A stretch of DNA of 64,000 nucleotides from Gordonia bronchialis DSM 43247 (GCF_000024785.1 NC_013441.1:1984001-2048000); one strand, 5' to 3'; shown: positions 46,915 through 61,017, numbered from the stretch's first letter. Numbers and translations are program-made. Notes: generated by a model not told the origin, from the sequence alone.

Positions 46915-48180
46915 ATGAGCGTGCAGATCATTTCCGATTCGTCCGCAGGATCCGACGAAGAACCGGATTCCACCGCACCGCCCGGTGATTTCGCGGATGT
47001 TGCCGATGTGATCGAGAAGTTCGCCGCCGCAGGCTATCTCGCCGATCAGCGATTGGCGACCACGGTCTTCCTTCAGCACCGGTTGGGAAAGCCCATCCTC
47101 CTCGAGGGCCCCGCCGGCGTCGGCAAGACCCAACTCGCCAAGACCCTGGCGCAGGTCACCGGACGCGAACTCCTGCGGTTGCAGTGCTACGAGGGCCAGG
47201 ACGAGACAACGGCACTATACGAGTGGGACTACGGCAAACAGCTGCTCTACACACAGGTGCTGCGGGAGAAGATCAGCCAGGTGGTTGCCGACGCGTCGAC
47301 GCTGGCCGAGGCCGTGGACCGGATCGGCGCCGAGGAGAGCGTCTTCTTCTCCGAACGTTTCCTCGCCCCGCGCCCACTGCTGGAGGCGGTGCGCTCCGAG
47401 CAGCCCGTGGTCCTGCTCGTCGACGAGGTGGACCGTGCCGATGAGGCACTCGAGGCGGTGCTGCTGGAACTGCTGGCCGAATACCAGGTCTCGGTGCCCG
47501 AGATCGGGACCTTTGTGGCGACCCATCAGCCGATGATCGTGTTGACCTCCAACAACACTCGCGATCTGTCCGCCGCGCTCAAACGCCGGTGTCTACACCT
47601 GTCGCTGGATTATCCCGACTCGCAGCGCGAACTGGAGATCATCAAATCCAAGAACACCGGACTCTCGGAGACGTTGTCGGCCCAGCTCGTCGAGATCGTG
47701 CGCGGTCTGCGCGATCTGGATCTGCGCAAGGCGCCGAGCATCTCCGAGGCCATCGACTGGGCGCGCACGCTGGCGGTGCTCGGTGCCGAGGAGTTGACCG
47801 CCGAGGTGCTCGCCCAGACGGCCAACGTCGTGGTGAAGTACGACCGCGATCTCGCGCGCGCGGTCGACGCGTTGCCGAAGCTGGTCGATCCGAACGCCGA
47901 GGTACCCGAACACCGCCATTCCCATGGACATTCGCATTCGCACGGTCATTCCCACGGCGATCATTCCCACGGCGATCATGATCACGGTCATTCCCACGGC
48001 GATCACGACAACAGCGGCCAGGCCAAGCGTGCCGAGAAGGACACTCCGGGGCGCCACGGCGCGGACTACTACGGGTCCCCGGGTGCCAACAGCGACGCCG
48101 GCACCCGCACGGTGAGTCCGGGGCAGGGCAGCCGATCGTTCAAGTCTCGTGGTGGCGGCGCCGGCCGACGCCCCTTCTGA
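46915..48180 (+). CDS. MoxR-type AAA+ ATPase with His-rich C-terminal region
   Basis: MoxR ATPases act as chaperones that mature metalloenzymes together with VWA proteins. Walker A is EGPAGVGKTQLAK, Walker B VVLLVDEVDRADEALE, sensor TSNNTRDLSAALKRRC. At residues 333-365 there is a block of about 33 residues made almost entirely of His, Ser, Gly and Asp (HSHGHSHSHGHSHGDH and onward), followed by a disordered Gly/Ser tail. Such blocks bind Ni, Co, Zn or Cu, so the protein may carry metal to the neighbouring dehydrogenase. This is inference. The ATG at 46915 follows AGGAGACACG. The CoxE-like VWA gene follows after 19 bases. Confidence 0.9.
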   Translation: MSVQIISDSSAGSDEEPDSTAPPGDFADVADVIEKFAAAGYLADQRLATTVFLQHRLGKPILLEGPAGVGKTQLAKTLAQVTGRELLRLQCYEGQDETTALYEWDYGKQLLYTQVLREKISQVVADASTLAEAVDRIGAEESVFFSERFLAPRPLLEAVRSEQPVVLLVDEVDRADEALEAVLLELLAEYQVSVPEIGTFVATHQPMIVLTSNNTRDLSAALKRRCLHLSLDYPDSQRELEIIKSKNTGLSETLSAQLVEIVRGLRDLDLRKAPSISEAIDWARTLAVLGAEELTAEVLAQTANVVVKYDRDLARAVDALPKLVDPNAEVPEHRHSHGHSHSHGHSHGDHSHGDHDHGHSHGDHDNSGQAKRAEKDTPGRHGADYYGSPGANSDAGTRTVSPGQGSRSFKSRGGGAGRRPF

Positions 48181-48199
48181 CGGTCGCAGGAGTCGACGC

Positions 48200-49726
48200 A
48201 TGGAAGCCGCCATTCATCGGTTCGTCCGGCTATTGCGGTTGCACGGCATCCGGATCGGTGTCTCCGAGGCGATGGACGCGATGTCTGCCACCGCCACCGC
48301 GGAAATCCTCGGCGATCGTGAACTGCTGCGCTCGGCGCTCGAGGTGTGCCTGGTGAAGGACCGCCGCGACGAGGGCACCTTCCACGAGGTATTCGATCGG
48401 TTCTTCGCCCTTGCGCCGGTGCTGGACGGCGCCGACGCGCACGGGCATTCGCATACCCACGATGATCTGTCGGACACCGGTGAGCTCACCGAGTACTCGT
48501 TGTCCGACGAGATCAGTCAGACACCGCAGCAGGGTCACAGTCACGGCCCGCCGTCGAACCTCAAGGAGTACTTCGATCCCGAGGACCTCGCCGAGCAGTA
48601 CAACCTCCACCAGGAGGCCAACCGCCTGGACATGGCGTCGCTGACCGACGAGATAGTGCTGTCGGCCGACGAGGTGCCCAATGCCGAGGCCGCCGCACGT
48701 GTGCAGTTGACGGTGTCGCGGCTGGCCAATCCCGGCCGTCCCGGGGAACTGGTCACCGACAATCGCACCCAGCTCGACGTGGAACTGTCTGTCGCGCAGG
48801 AGATGGCGCTGCTGAACTGGCTCGAGGACCCCGAGTCGGATTCCGGTCCGCAACCCGATGCCGAGGAACTCGCGGCGCTGCGCAGCGCGCTGGCCGGACT
48901 GCTCGACGGTCTGCCGGAGAAGTTGCGCGATCACCTCGAGGCGCTGATGGCCACCGACCATCAGATCGAGGAGCGCGAGGTGAAGGCCGAGGTCCGCGAC
49001 ATCATCCACGAGCATGAGCGGGCCGGCCTGGAGGACTCGATCCGTCGGCTCATCCGCAGCCTGCACGGTGCCCCGCGCGCCCGGCGCAAGACGGCGGCGC
49101 GTGGCACCGTCGATGCCGCGCGCACCATGCGGGCCAACCTCCGCTACGACGGCGTGCCCTTCCGGCCCGTCACCGTCGCCAAGGTCGAGGACCGGCCGAG
49201 CCTGCTCATCCTGGCCGACGTCTCGCTGTCGGTGCGTGCCGCGGCGCGGTTCACGCTGCAGCTGGTGCACGGCCTGCAGTCGATGGTCGCCCACGTGCGG
49301 TCGTTCGCCTTCGTCGCCGACCTTGTCGAGATCACCGACCTGTTCGCCGAACATCCGCCGGAGGACGCGTTGTCACTGGTGGTCTCCGGACTGCAGAACG
49401 GTGGAGTCCTCGACACCGACGCGGACTCCGATTACGGCGCGGCGCTGGGGAAATTCTTGGAGGAGTTCGGTGGTGCGGTGACGCGCCGCACCACCGTCAT
49501 CATGCTCGGCGATGGCCGCAACAACGGTCGCGACGCCAACCTGGAGGCGTTCGCCGAGATCACCCGCCGGGCGCGCGAGACCATCTGGATCACACCGGAG
49601 GCGAGCTACTCATGGGGTCTGGGCGCCTGCGACCTGCCCGCGTATGCGACCTACTGCGACCGGGTGCACGTGGTGCACAACCTCAGTGAACTCGAGCAGG
49701 TCTCGGTCGACGCTTACGGCTCATGA
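48200..49726 (+). CDS. CoxE-like VWA-domain protein, MoxR partner
   Basis: 508 residues. The N-terminal half is helical and acidic; the C-terminal half is a von Willebrand A domain with LLILADVSLSVRAAARFTLQ. Here the MIDAS-like motif reads DVSLS in place of DxSxS, which is compatible with metal binding. Later parts read SDYGAALGKFLEEFGGAVTRRTTVIMLGDGRNNGRDAN and YCDRVHVVHNLSELEQV, as in CoxE. Two His-rich patches (AHGHSHTHDD, QQGHSHGPP) echo the His block of the MoxR protein. MoxR/CoxE pairs mature metalloenzymes in other systems. Here the obvious client is one of the flanking iron-type alcohol dehydrogenases. The ATG at 48200 follows AGGAG. Confidence 0.88.
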   Translation: MEAAIHRFVRLLRLHGIRIGVSEAMDAMSATATAEILGDRELLRSALEVCLVKDRRDEGTFHEVFDRFFALAPVLDGADAHGHSHTHDDLSDTGELTEYSLSDEISQTPQQGHSHGPPSNLKEYFDPEDLAEQYNLHQEANRLDMASLTDEIVLSADEVPNAEAAARVQLTVSRLANPGRPGELVTDNRTQLDVELSVAQEMALLNWLEDPESDSGPQPDAEELAALRSALAGLLDGLPEKLRDHLEALMATDHQIEEREVKAEVRDIIHEHERAGLEDSIRRLIRSLHGAPRARRKTAARGTVDAARTMRANLRYDGVPFRPVTVAKVEDRPSLLILADVSLSVRAAARFTLQLVHGLQSMVAHVRSFAFVADLVEITDLFAEHPPEDALSLVVSGLQNGGVLDTDADSDYGAALGKFLEEFGGAVTRRTTVIMLGDGRNNGRDANLEAFAEITRRARETIWITPEASYSWGLGACDLPAYATYCDRVHVVHNLSELEQVSVDAYGS

Positions 49727-49791
49727 GACGCCGCCGGCGCGCGTAGGATCGGCGAAGACGACGGAACGGGAGAGATGAAGGTCGGTGACAC

Positions 49792-50952
49792 GTGACGCGT
49801 GCTGACCTGCGGGTCGCGAAGTTCCACACGCCCGAGATCATCGTCGGCTCCGGCGCACTCGCCGAGATCCCCGGCGCTGCACGCGGTCTGGGGATGAACC
49901 GACTGATGATCGTCTCCGACCGGGGCATCGTCGCGACCCCCTGGTACCCCGAACTCGCCGAATCGCTGCGGGCCGAGGGGCTCGGCGTGTCGTCGTTCAG
50001 CGGCATCTCGCCCAACCCGCGCGCACCGGAGATCACCGCGGCGTTCGACCACTACGAGTCCCGTCGCTGCGACGGTATCGTCGCGCTGGGCGGCGGGTCG
50101 GTCATCGACGCCGCCAAGGGCGTCGCGATCCTGGCCGCCAACGGCGGACACATCCTGCAGTACGAGGGCATCGACAAGGCCGTGATGCCGCTGCCGCCGA
50201 TGGTCGCCGCGCCGACGACGGCGGGCAGCGGATCGGATGTCTCGCAGTTCTGCATCGTCAACGACGTCGACCGGATGACCAAGGTGACGATCATCGGTCG
50301 CGCGTTGGTGCCCGACGTCGCGGTCATCGATCCGCGCACCTTGCGGACGCTGCCGGCCGAGGTCGCCGCACAGTCGGGAATGGATGCGATCACCCACTGC
50401 ATCGAGGCATATGCATCGGTGGCCCACAGCCGGCTGACCGATGCCGCGGCGTTGTCGGCGATCGCCACCGCCTGGCGGTGTATCGAGCGCTTCGTCGACG
50501 ATCCCGCCGACCCGGACGCCGGGACCAACATGGCCTACGCGGCGCTGGAGGCCGGGATGGCCTTCACCAACGCGATCCTCGGTGCCACGCACGCGATGAG
50601 CCACCCGGTGGGTGGGATGTGCGACGCACCGCACGGCGCGATCAACGCGGTACTGCTGCCGCATGTGATCCGGTTCAACGCCGAGGCCGATCCCACACCG
50701 TATGTGCGGTTGGCCGACGCGGTCGGCATCCGGGCGGGTGGTTCTCCGCACGCCGTTGCCGAGCGATTCGCTGATGATGTTGCGCGGCTGGCTGTTTCGG
50801 TTGGGCTACCGTCCACGCTGCGGGCGCACGGGGTGTCTGCCGAACACCTCGCGGTGCTCACCGACCATGCGATGGTCGATGCGTGCATGACCACCAATCC
50901 GCGCCGGCCGTCGCGCGCGGATGTCACGCGGATGTACCGCGAGGCACTCTGA
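49792..50952 (+). CDS. iron-containing alcohol dehydrogenase (1,3-propanediol dehydrogenase-like)
   Basis: Family III metal-dependent alcohol dehydrogenase, 386 residues. The NAD motif is [19 protein letters not shown]. Expected metal ligands are Asp and His in SGMDAITHCIEAYAS, His in LGATHAMSHPVGG and His in CDAPHGAINAVLLPHV. It differs clearly from the NDMA-type enzyme upstream and resembles enzymes acting on propanediol, butanol or similar substrates. Its substrate cannot be read from sequence. The start is GTG 49792, 65 bases after the CoxE-like gene; a GGGAGAGATGAAGG stretch lies upstream. The sensor kinase follows after 15 bases. Confidence 0.9.
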   Translation: MTRADLRVAKFHTPEIIVGSGALAEIPGAARGLGMNRLMIVSDRGIVATPWYPELAESLRAEGLGVSSFSGISPNPRAPEITAAFDHYESRRCDGIVALGGGSVIDAAKGVAILAANGGHILQYEGIDKAVMPLPPMVAAPTTAGSGSDVSQFCIVNDVDRMTKVTIIGRALVPDVAVIDPRTLRTLPAEVAAQSGMDAITHCIEAYASVAHSRLTDAAALSAIATAWRCIERFVDDPADPDAGTNMAYAALEAGMAFTNAILGATHAMSHPVGGMCDAPHGAINAVLLPHVIRFNAEADPTPYVRLADAVGIRAGGSPHAVAERFADDVARLAVSVGLPSTLRAHGVSAEHLAVLTDHAMVDACMTTNPRRPSRADVTRMYREAL

Positions 50953-50967
50953 CATGGCCACCCCGAC

Positions 50968-52425
50968 ATGACGATCCGCTCCGGGCACACCGCGGGCAAC
51001 AACCCCGCACAAGACGACCCCGACGGGGCCGGTGGCGGACAGCGCCTCGAATCGCTGCTCGGCCTGCATTCGGTCAAGGGATCGCACTACGCGCAGTTCC
51101 GGGGTGTCGAACAGCGACTCACCCGGGTCGTGGAAGCCCTCGACCGCATCTCGCGGGCCCTCGTGCAGACCGCGGAGGGGCCCGAGACCCTGGTCCTGTC
51201 GGTGGTGCGGGCCGTCCAGGAGCACCTCGACGCCGAGTGGGTGGTCTTCGCCCTGTGCGACGGCGAACTCGACCGGACCGGCCCGCGTCACCTGATGATC
51301 GGCGCCGACGGTACGACCTACGCCTTCGAGGGTGTGCACGTCGCACGCACGCCCAGTCATCTGCCCGACGAGGTGCTCAACCGGCTCAACGACATCCTGC
51401 GCAATCAGATGTCGCAGCTGATGCGCCCGGTGGTCGACGATCATCACGTCCATGTCCCGGTCCACCTCGACGGTCGGGTCGTGGGCGGGTTGTCGGCGTG
51501 GACCCCCGAGCACAAGGTGGTGGATTCGGCCGATCCGGTGGTCCTGCGCATCCTCGCCCGGCAGGCGGCCGTGGCCCTGCTCAACGCAGCGCTGCTCGAA
51601 GAGAGCCGCCACCAGCTGGCCCGGGCCGAGGCAGCCTATGCGAAGGCGACCGAACAGGCCGCCGACCTCGCCGTGCGCAACGCCGAACTCGAGCGGACCC
51701 AGCGGGAACTGTCCGCAGTGATGCGGCAGCGGCTGGTGACCGAGGAACGCGAGCGGATCGCGCGCGAACTGCACGACTCGGTCACCCAGTCGGTGCTCTC
51801 GGCGGGCGTCCACATCGAGGTGTGCCGCATGGAGTCCGATCCGCGGACCGCCGACCGTCTGGAGGTGGCGGGCCGGCTGACGCGCAACGCGGTCGAGCAG
51901 CTGCGTTCGGTGATCTACGCGCTGAATCAGGCACCGTCGGTCGAGGGGCTCAGCCTCGCCGAGGTTCTCGACGAACTGTGCTCCATGCATCTGCCGGACG
52001 ATCTCGCCACCCGGGTGCGGGTGACCGGACGGATCCGCGATCTTCCCGACGATGTCCAGCACGCGGTGCTGCGCATTGCGGGAGAGGCCCTGTTCAACAC
52101 GGCCGTCCACGCCGACGCGACCCGCGCACGGGTGAACCTCGCCTATCTCGACGACGCGATCTCGTTGTCCGTCGACGACGACGGTGCCGGCGACCCGGTT
52201 CACCTGCGGCGGGTGCTGCGGGCGGCCATGCCGGGCGATCTGGCAGGTCGGCACCGGGGCCTGGCCAACATGTCCGCGCGGGCCGCCGAGCTCGGTGGCG
52301 ATTTCCGGATTCGTCGATCCCGGCTCGGCGGAGTCCGCATCGTGGTCACCATCCCCACCGGTCCGGAGCGAACCGTGCCGACTCAACGCGGCCCGACCGG
52401 CCGCAGAGGAGAGGTCAGCCCATGA
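50968..52425 (+). CDS. NarL-type sensor histidine kinase with GAF domain
   Basis: A soluble kinase of 485 residues with no transmembrane helix, so the signal is probably cytoplasmic. A GAF-like domain (LVLSVVRAVQEHLDAEWVVFALCDG ... DPVVLRILARQAAVALLNAALLEES, about 75-215) is followed by a coiled coil. Next is the HisKA_3 box ERERIARELHDSVTQSVLSAG with phospho-acceptor His269, then a HATPase domain (IAGEALFNTAVHADATRARVNL, SVDDDGAGDP, HRGLANMSARAAELGG). The stop overlaps the ATG of the response regulator. Given its place after the two dehydrogenases it probably controls this cluster, like MadS of M. smegmatis (recalled from the literature). Confidence 0.92.
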   Translation: MTIRSGHTAGNNPAQDDPDGAGGGQRLESLLGLHSVKGSHYAQFRGVEQRLTRVVEALDRISRALVQTAEGPETLVLSVVRAVQEHLDAEWVVFALCDGELDRTGPRHLMIGADGTTYAFEGVHVARTPSHLPDEVLNRLNDILRNQMSQLMRPVVDDHHVHVPVHLDGRVVGGLSAWTPEHKVVDSADPVVLRILARQAAVALLNAALLEESRHQLARAEAAYAKATEQAADLAVRNAELERTQRELSAVMRQRLVTEERERIARELHDSVTQSVLSAGVHIEVCRMESDPRTADRLEVAGRLTRNAVEQLRSVIYALNQAPSVEGLSLAEVLDELCSMHLPDDLATRVRVTGRIRDLPDDVQHAVLRIAGEALFNTAVHADATRARVNLAYLDDAISLSVDDDGAGDPVHLRRVLRAAMPGDLAGRHRGLANMSARAAELGGDFRIRRSRLGGVRIVVTIPTGPERTVPTQRGPTGRRGEVSP

Positions 52426-53078
52426 ACGCGCCTGATGCCGCGACGGCCATCCGCACCATGCTGGTGGACGACCATGCACTGTTACGCGAGGGGATCCGTT
52501 CCCTGCTCGACCGAGAGGCCGCGATCTCCGTGGTCGGGGAGGCGGGGTCCTACGACGCCGCGCTGGCCGAGGTGCAACGGTGCCGGCCCGATGTGGTGGT
52601 GGTGGATCTGAAGCTCACCGCGGGCACCGAGTACGAGGGGCTGCGGCTGATCACCGAGATCTCCGGACGCCATCCCGGCGTCGCCACCCTGGTGCTCACC
52701 ACCTTTCTCGATGACGACCTCGTGGTCCGCGCCGTACGGGCGGGCGCGCGCGGCTACGTCGTCAAAGACGTCGACACCACCGAACTCGTCCGGGCGATCC
52801 AGGCGGTGTTCGGTGGTGGCAGCGCCTTTGATCCGCGCAGTGCCGCGATCGTCTTGCGCAGTGTCTCCGGCGACGTGGACAAACCGGAGGCGCTGACCGA
52901 CCGCGAGCGAGAGGTGCTGCGCCTGCTGGCCGACGGGCTGTCCAACAAACGGATCGGGCAGACCCTGTTCATCTCGGAGTCGACCGTGAAGTTTCACATC
53001 CGCAACATCATCCGCAAGCTGGGGGTCTCCAAGCGGACCGACGCCGTCTACATCGCGAGCAAACGCGGGCTGATCTGA
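52422..53078 (+). CDS. LuxR/NarL-family response regulator
   Basis: 218 residues. Receiver domain: acidic pocket LVDDH at 15-18, phospho-acceptor Asp62 in VVVVDLKL, Thr and Lys in VLTTF and YVVKDVD. The C-terminal LuxR helix-turn-helix reads LTDREREVLRLLADGLSNKRIGQTLFISESTVKFHIRNIIRKLGVSKRTDAVYIA. It overlaps the kinase stop and is clearly the partner. Promoters of the alcohol dehydrogenase cluster are its likely targets (inference from context). It is the last plus-strand gene before the rRNA operon; the next gene is convergent. Confidence 0.93.
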   Translation: MNAPDAATAIRTMLVDDHALLREGIRSLLDREAAISVVGEAGSYDAALAEVQRCRPDVVVVDLKLTAGTEYEGLRLITEISGRHPGVATLVLTTFLDDDLVVRAVRAGARGYVVKDVDTTELVRAIQAVFGGGSAFDPRSAAIVLRSVSGDVDKPEALTDREREVLRLLADGLSNKRIGQTLFISESTVKFHIRNIIRKLGVSKRTDAVYIASKRGLI

Positions 53079-53097
53079 CGCCGGGCCTCACGGCCGC

Positions 53098-53922
53098 TCA
53101 GGGTGGCGTGAGGACGAGCCATCCGCCGTGATCGGTGAAGGTCTCTGCGCCGCCATGGCGAACCTGGGCGGCCCAGCCCGCGAGGTCGTCGACCCGCAAC
53201 CGGGCCAGATGACCGAAGTGTTCGCTGGGGTGTTCCTCGAAGGGCACCGCCACCACTACTCTTCTGCGCGCGACGCGCAGGGCTTCGCCGAGCGCGTCGA
53301 GGACGCCCTGCGGATCCAGATGCTCGAGAAGATGGATGAGGGTCACGGTGTCCGACGAGTCGGTGGCGAACGGTAGGTCGGTGGCATCGCCCACGACGGC
53401 ATCGACCGGGGTCCCGCGACGGCGGGCGGCGCTACGTAGATGACCGATAGCGCCGGGCGAGATGTCGCAGGCGCTGACCGCGTAGCCGTCTTCGGCGCAC
53501 TGCAGTGCGAAGAAGCCGAAGCACGACCCGACCTCCAGGACGCTGCGACCGGAGAGCAGAGAGCGTGCCCGACGGTGTATCGGACCGAACGGCGACGTCC
53601 CGGCGCGCAACTCGGCGATCGAGTTGTCGTAGAAGGCGGCCCACGACGACGCCTCGGTGCTCGCCGCCGACCGGATCATCCCGACCGCCGCATCCTCGAA
53701 GGCGGGTTGTCCGACGATGACGCCGGACTCGATGAGGCCGACGAGACCGGCCACCATCGCCGAATCCGAGATGGACGACCGGTCGAAGGGATGCACGATC
53801 TCCACGTCGGTCGCACGCCGGCGCCAGGAGAGCGAGCCGCACCGCTGGAACCCCGCTGGAGGCGAGTCCATGCGCCGCACTGCCACGGTCGTGGACGGGG
53901 GACAGATCGCGCCGGTCGTCAT
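53098..53922 (-). CDS. SAM-dependent methyltransferase, MftM-like (mycofactocin oligosaccharide methyltransferase)
   Basis: Class I methyltransferase of 274 residues with SAM motif VLEVGSCFGFFALQCA, then YAVSACDISPGAIGHLRSAA, VVGDATDLPFATDSSDTVTLIHLLEHLDPQGVL and RVVVAVPFEEHPSEHFGHLARL, ending HGGWLVL. The N-terminal segment VEIVHPFDRSS and the block WAAFYDNSIAELRAGTSPFGPIHRRARSLL fit MftM, which methylates the glucan chain of mycofactocin. The neighbouring NDMA-type dehydrogenase depends on mycofactocin, which supports the call. The ATG at 53922 is six bases after TACGGT, a possible -10, suggesting a leaderless mRNA. An ATG at 53871 is the alternative. A general methyltransferase function cannot be excluded. 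Confidence 0.78.
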   Translation of the reverse strand: MTTGAICPPSTTVAVRRMDSPPAGFQRCGSLSWRRRATDVEIVHPFDRSSISDSAMVAGLVGLIESGVIVGQPAFEDAAVGMIRSAASTEASSWAAFYDNSIAELRAGTSPFGPIHRRARSLLSGRSVLEVGSCFGFFALQCAEDGYAVSACDISPGAIGHLRSAARRRGTPVDAVVGDATDLPFATDSSDTVTLIHLLEHLDPQGVLDALGEALRVARRRVVVAVPFEEHPSEHFGHLARLRVDDLAGWAAQVRHGGAETFTDHGGWLVLTPP

Positions 53923-54654
53923 CCTTTGACCGTAAAAGCGCTCTGACCAGCGCATAACTGGCCAAGCAGGCAGGAGAACTGTCCAAAAGGACGGTTTGCG
54001 GCGCAGATCACACTCATGGGATTTGGCGGTTTCCGGGGAATGCCACGCGCTCGGCGGTGATTGGAACTCTCGTGACCTGCACAAACACTGCCGGCCATGC
54101 TCAGTGACCAGGCGATTTGACCCTGACCACCCCACCGCGTAACTTTCTTCAAGTCAGAGCGCCACGGCGCCGCCCCGGACAGTCTCCCGAGAGGGAGCGG
54201 ACGGGGAGAGGAAACCGGGTTCTGCACTGACCGCCCCCGAGAAATCGATCAGGGAAGCTTCATGCTCACCGATCGCTCTCGGGACTGCCAGACACTCCCG
54301 ATCGGACCAAGACCGAGAGTTGCGGACTGAGAAGAGAGTCTGGTAACCTGGAAGAGTTGCGCCGGAGACGGAGCAACAACCCCTAAACGAACAAAGCTCG
54401 CAGGTGAGCGCCCGAGCAACGGGTAGTGCCGGTGGGTGTGTGTTCTTTGAGAACTCGATAGTGTGACGATGAATTGTTTGATGCCATTTGTTTGGCATTG
54501 TGTGTCCAAGTGTTTTTGGATGGATGATGATTTATTTTGTGGCATCTGCTCCGATGGGGTGGGTGTTGCTAGTTTTTGGATTGGTCAGGTTTTTCTTTCC
54601 TGATTGTGTTGAAACTTCTGCTGGCTTTTGTGGTTGGTGGGTTTGTTTCGATGT
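53923..54654 (+). promoter_or_regulatory. rRNA operon promoter and leader region
   Basis: No protein gene is supported. Two promoter candidates precede the 16S gene: TTGACC (54117-54122) with TAACTT (54140-54145, 17-base spacer), and TTGCGG (54320-54325) with TAACCT (54344-54349, 18-base spacer). The second resembles mycobacterial rrn promoters. The leader then has TGTTCTTTGAGAACTCGATAG (about 54446), the boxA/processing type segment, and an AT-rich stretch up to the 16S 5' end. The sharp drop in GC after 54450 is usual for processed leaders. Confidence 0.65.
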
Positions 54655-59733
<5,079 letters not shown>

Positions 59734-59750
59734 TTTTTACACCAAGTGTT

Positions 59751-59770
59751 CGCATCCACTATGTACTTCT
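59751..59770 (+). other. 3' arm of the 23S processing stem
   Basis: CGCATCCACTATGTACTTCT pairs with AGAAGTGCATAGTGGATGCG at 56470-56489 (19 of 20 positions), closing a long stem around the 23S sequence. Confidence 0.7.
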
Positions 59771-59838
59771 GAAATTGCACGCACCCCCACCCCCTAAGCG
59801 ATGTGCTGGTGGGTGGGAGCGGGATAATTTCACAGAGT

Positions 59839-59955
59839 TACGGCGGCCATAGCGGAGGGGAAACGCCCGGTCCCATTCCGAACCCGGAAGCTAAGCCCTC
59901 CAGCGCCAATGGTACTGCACCCTAATCAGTGTGGGAGAGTAGGACACCGCCGAAC
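59839..59955 (+). rRNA. rrf: 5S ribosomal RNA
   Basis: About 117 bases, TACGGCGGCCATAGCGGAGG to GACACCGCCGAAC. The terminal helix (TACGGCGG with CCGCCGAA), the CCCATTCCGAACCCGGAAGC loop and the GTGGGAGAGTAGG segment are conserved. It completes the 16S-23S-5S operon and is followed at once by a terminator. Confidence 0.95.
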
Positions 59956-59966
59956 ACAACTTGAGA

Positions 59967-60001
59967 ACTGTGGCCCCCGAAGGCAATTCGGGGGCCACAG
60001 T
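59967..60001. terminator. rRNA operon terminator
   Basis: A perfect 15-base stem (ACTGTGGCCCCCGAA / TTCGGGGGCCACAGT) with a 5-base loop starts 11 bases after 5S and is followed by CGTTTCT. The convergent stress-protein gene ends at 60046, so the hairpin may serve both strands. Confidence 0.9.
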
Positions 60002-60045
60002 CGTTTCTGGAGCTTCTTGCTTCGCGCATTCCTCGAGCCGCGTCT

Positions 60046-60918
60046 CTACTGCGGGGAGGACGGTACAACGATCATCGGAATGGCGAGGACGCGCAGCATC
60101 TTCGCGGCCGTCGTGCCGAGGAAGATGCGTCGCGGCGCGGCCAGCCGGCTCGACCCGACCACGATCACGTCGTCGTCGTTCCATTCCAGTTCGACGATCG
60201 CGTTCTCGATGCTGTCTCCCTGGATGACCGCGGATGTGACGGTCGACGCGGTGCCGGCGAGACGTTCGGAGATCTCTGCCGTCTTGCGTTCGATGTGCCC
60301 GCGTGCGTGTTGGATCGCGGCGTCGACACTGGTGCCACGATGGTGGTCCATGTCGTCGAGTGCCACCAGTGAGACCAGGCGCAGGGGCACCGCACCGGCC
60401 CGGGCGAACCCGATGACCGTGTCGACGAGATGCTCGGCTCCCGGCCGCATCCCCAGTGCAGCGCTGATGCGTGCGATGTGGCTCGGCCCGGTGTGACTGA
60501 AGCCCAAGGGTGCCAAGGCAACCGGAACCGGCGAGGAGTGCAGGACATCGTTGACGACGGTGCCCAGGGTGTGGCGGCCGACGATGCCGCCGCCCGAGCC
60601 GCCGGTGACCAGCACATCAGCACCGACCTCTTCGGCCCGCTCGATGAGACCGCCCGCCGGATTCGGGTGGACGACGATGGTCGTCGTCGGCGAGAGGTCA
60701 GCGGGCACCGCCGCGGCGGCGTCGTCGAGCCAACCGCGCGCCGCGGTCTCCAGCGTGTCGGCCAGACGTTCCACCTGGGCGCTCGGATCGGGCGGCTCCG
60801 GGGGCAATACCACGCAGATCTCGAGTTCGGCGTCGTCGAAGGTGCGCGCCAGTGTGGTACCGAGTGCGACCGCATCCCGTCCACCCGCGGTGGCGATGTA
60901 TGCGACGACGATCTTCAT
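60046..60918 (-). CDS. universal stress protein, two tandem Usp domains
   Basis: 290 residues with two Usp repeats. The first starts MKIVVAYIATAGGRDAVALG and has an ATP-loop-like GADVLVTGGSGGGIVGRHTLGTVVNDVLHSSPVPVALAP. The second has VPLRLVSLV and ends DDDVIVVGSSRLAAPRRIFLGTTAAKMLRVLAIPMIVVP. The G-x2-G-x9-G(S/T)-type phosphate loops are partly changed, so ATP binding is uncertain. I chose the ATG at 60918 (GGAG 8 bases upstream); the ORF extends 23 more residues without support. It lies 99 bases after the AmiC-like gene on the same strand and may be the last gene of the amidase regulatory unit. Confidence 0.87.
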   Translation of the reverse strand: MKIVVAYIATAGGRDAVALGTTLARTFDDAELEICVVLPPEPPDPSAQVERLADTLETAARGWLDDAAAAVPADLSPTTTIVVHPNPAGGLIERAEEVGADVLVTGGSGGGIVGRHTLGTVVNDVLHSSPVPVALAPLGFSHTGPSHIARISAALGMRPGAEHLVDTVIGFARAGAVPLRLVSLVALDDMDHHRGTSVDAAIQHARGHIERKTAEISERLAGTASTVTSAVIQGDSIENAIVELEWNDDDVIVVGSSRLAAPRRIFLGTTAAKMLRVLAIPMIVVPSSPQ

Positions 60919-61017
60919 CGGTGTCTCCGTCCTTCTCGGTGGGCCCGGTGTCCACCCCGACGTTAGTCCACACCGCTTCATGGCCACTGCCGTTGGTGAT
61001 CCTCCCCAGACGGCAGT

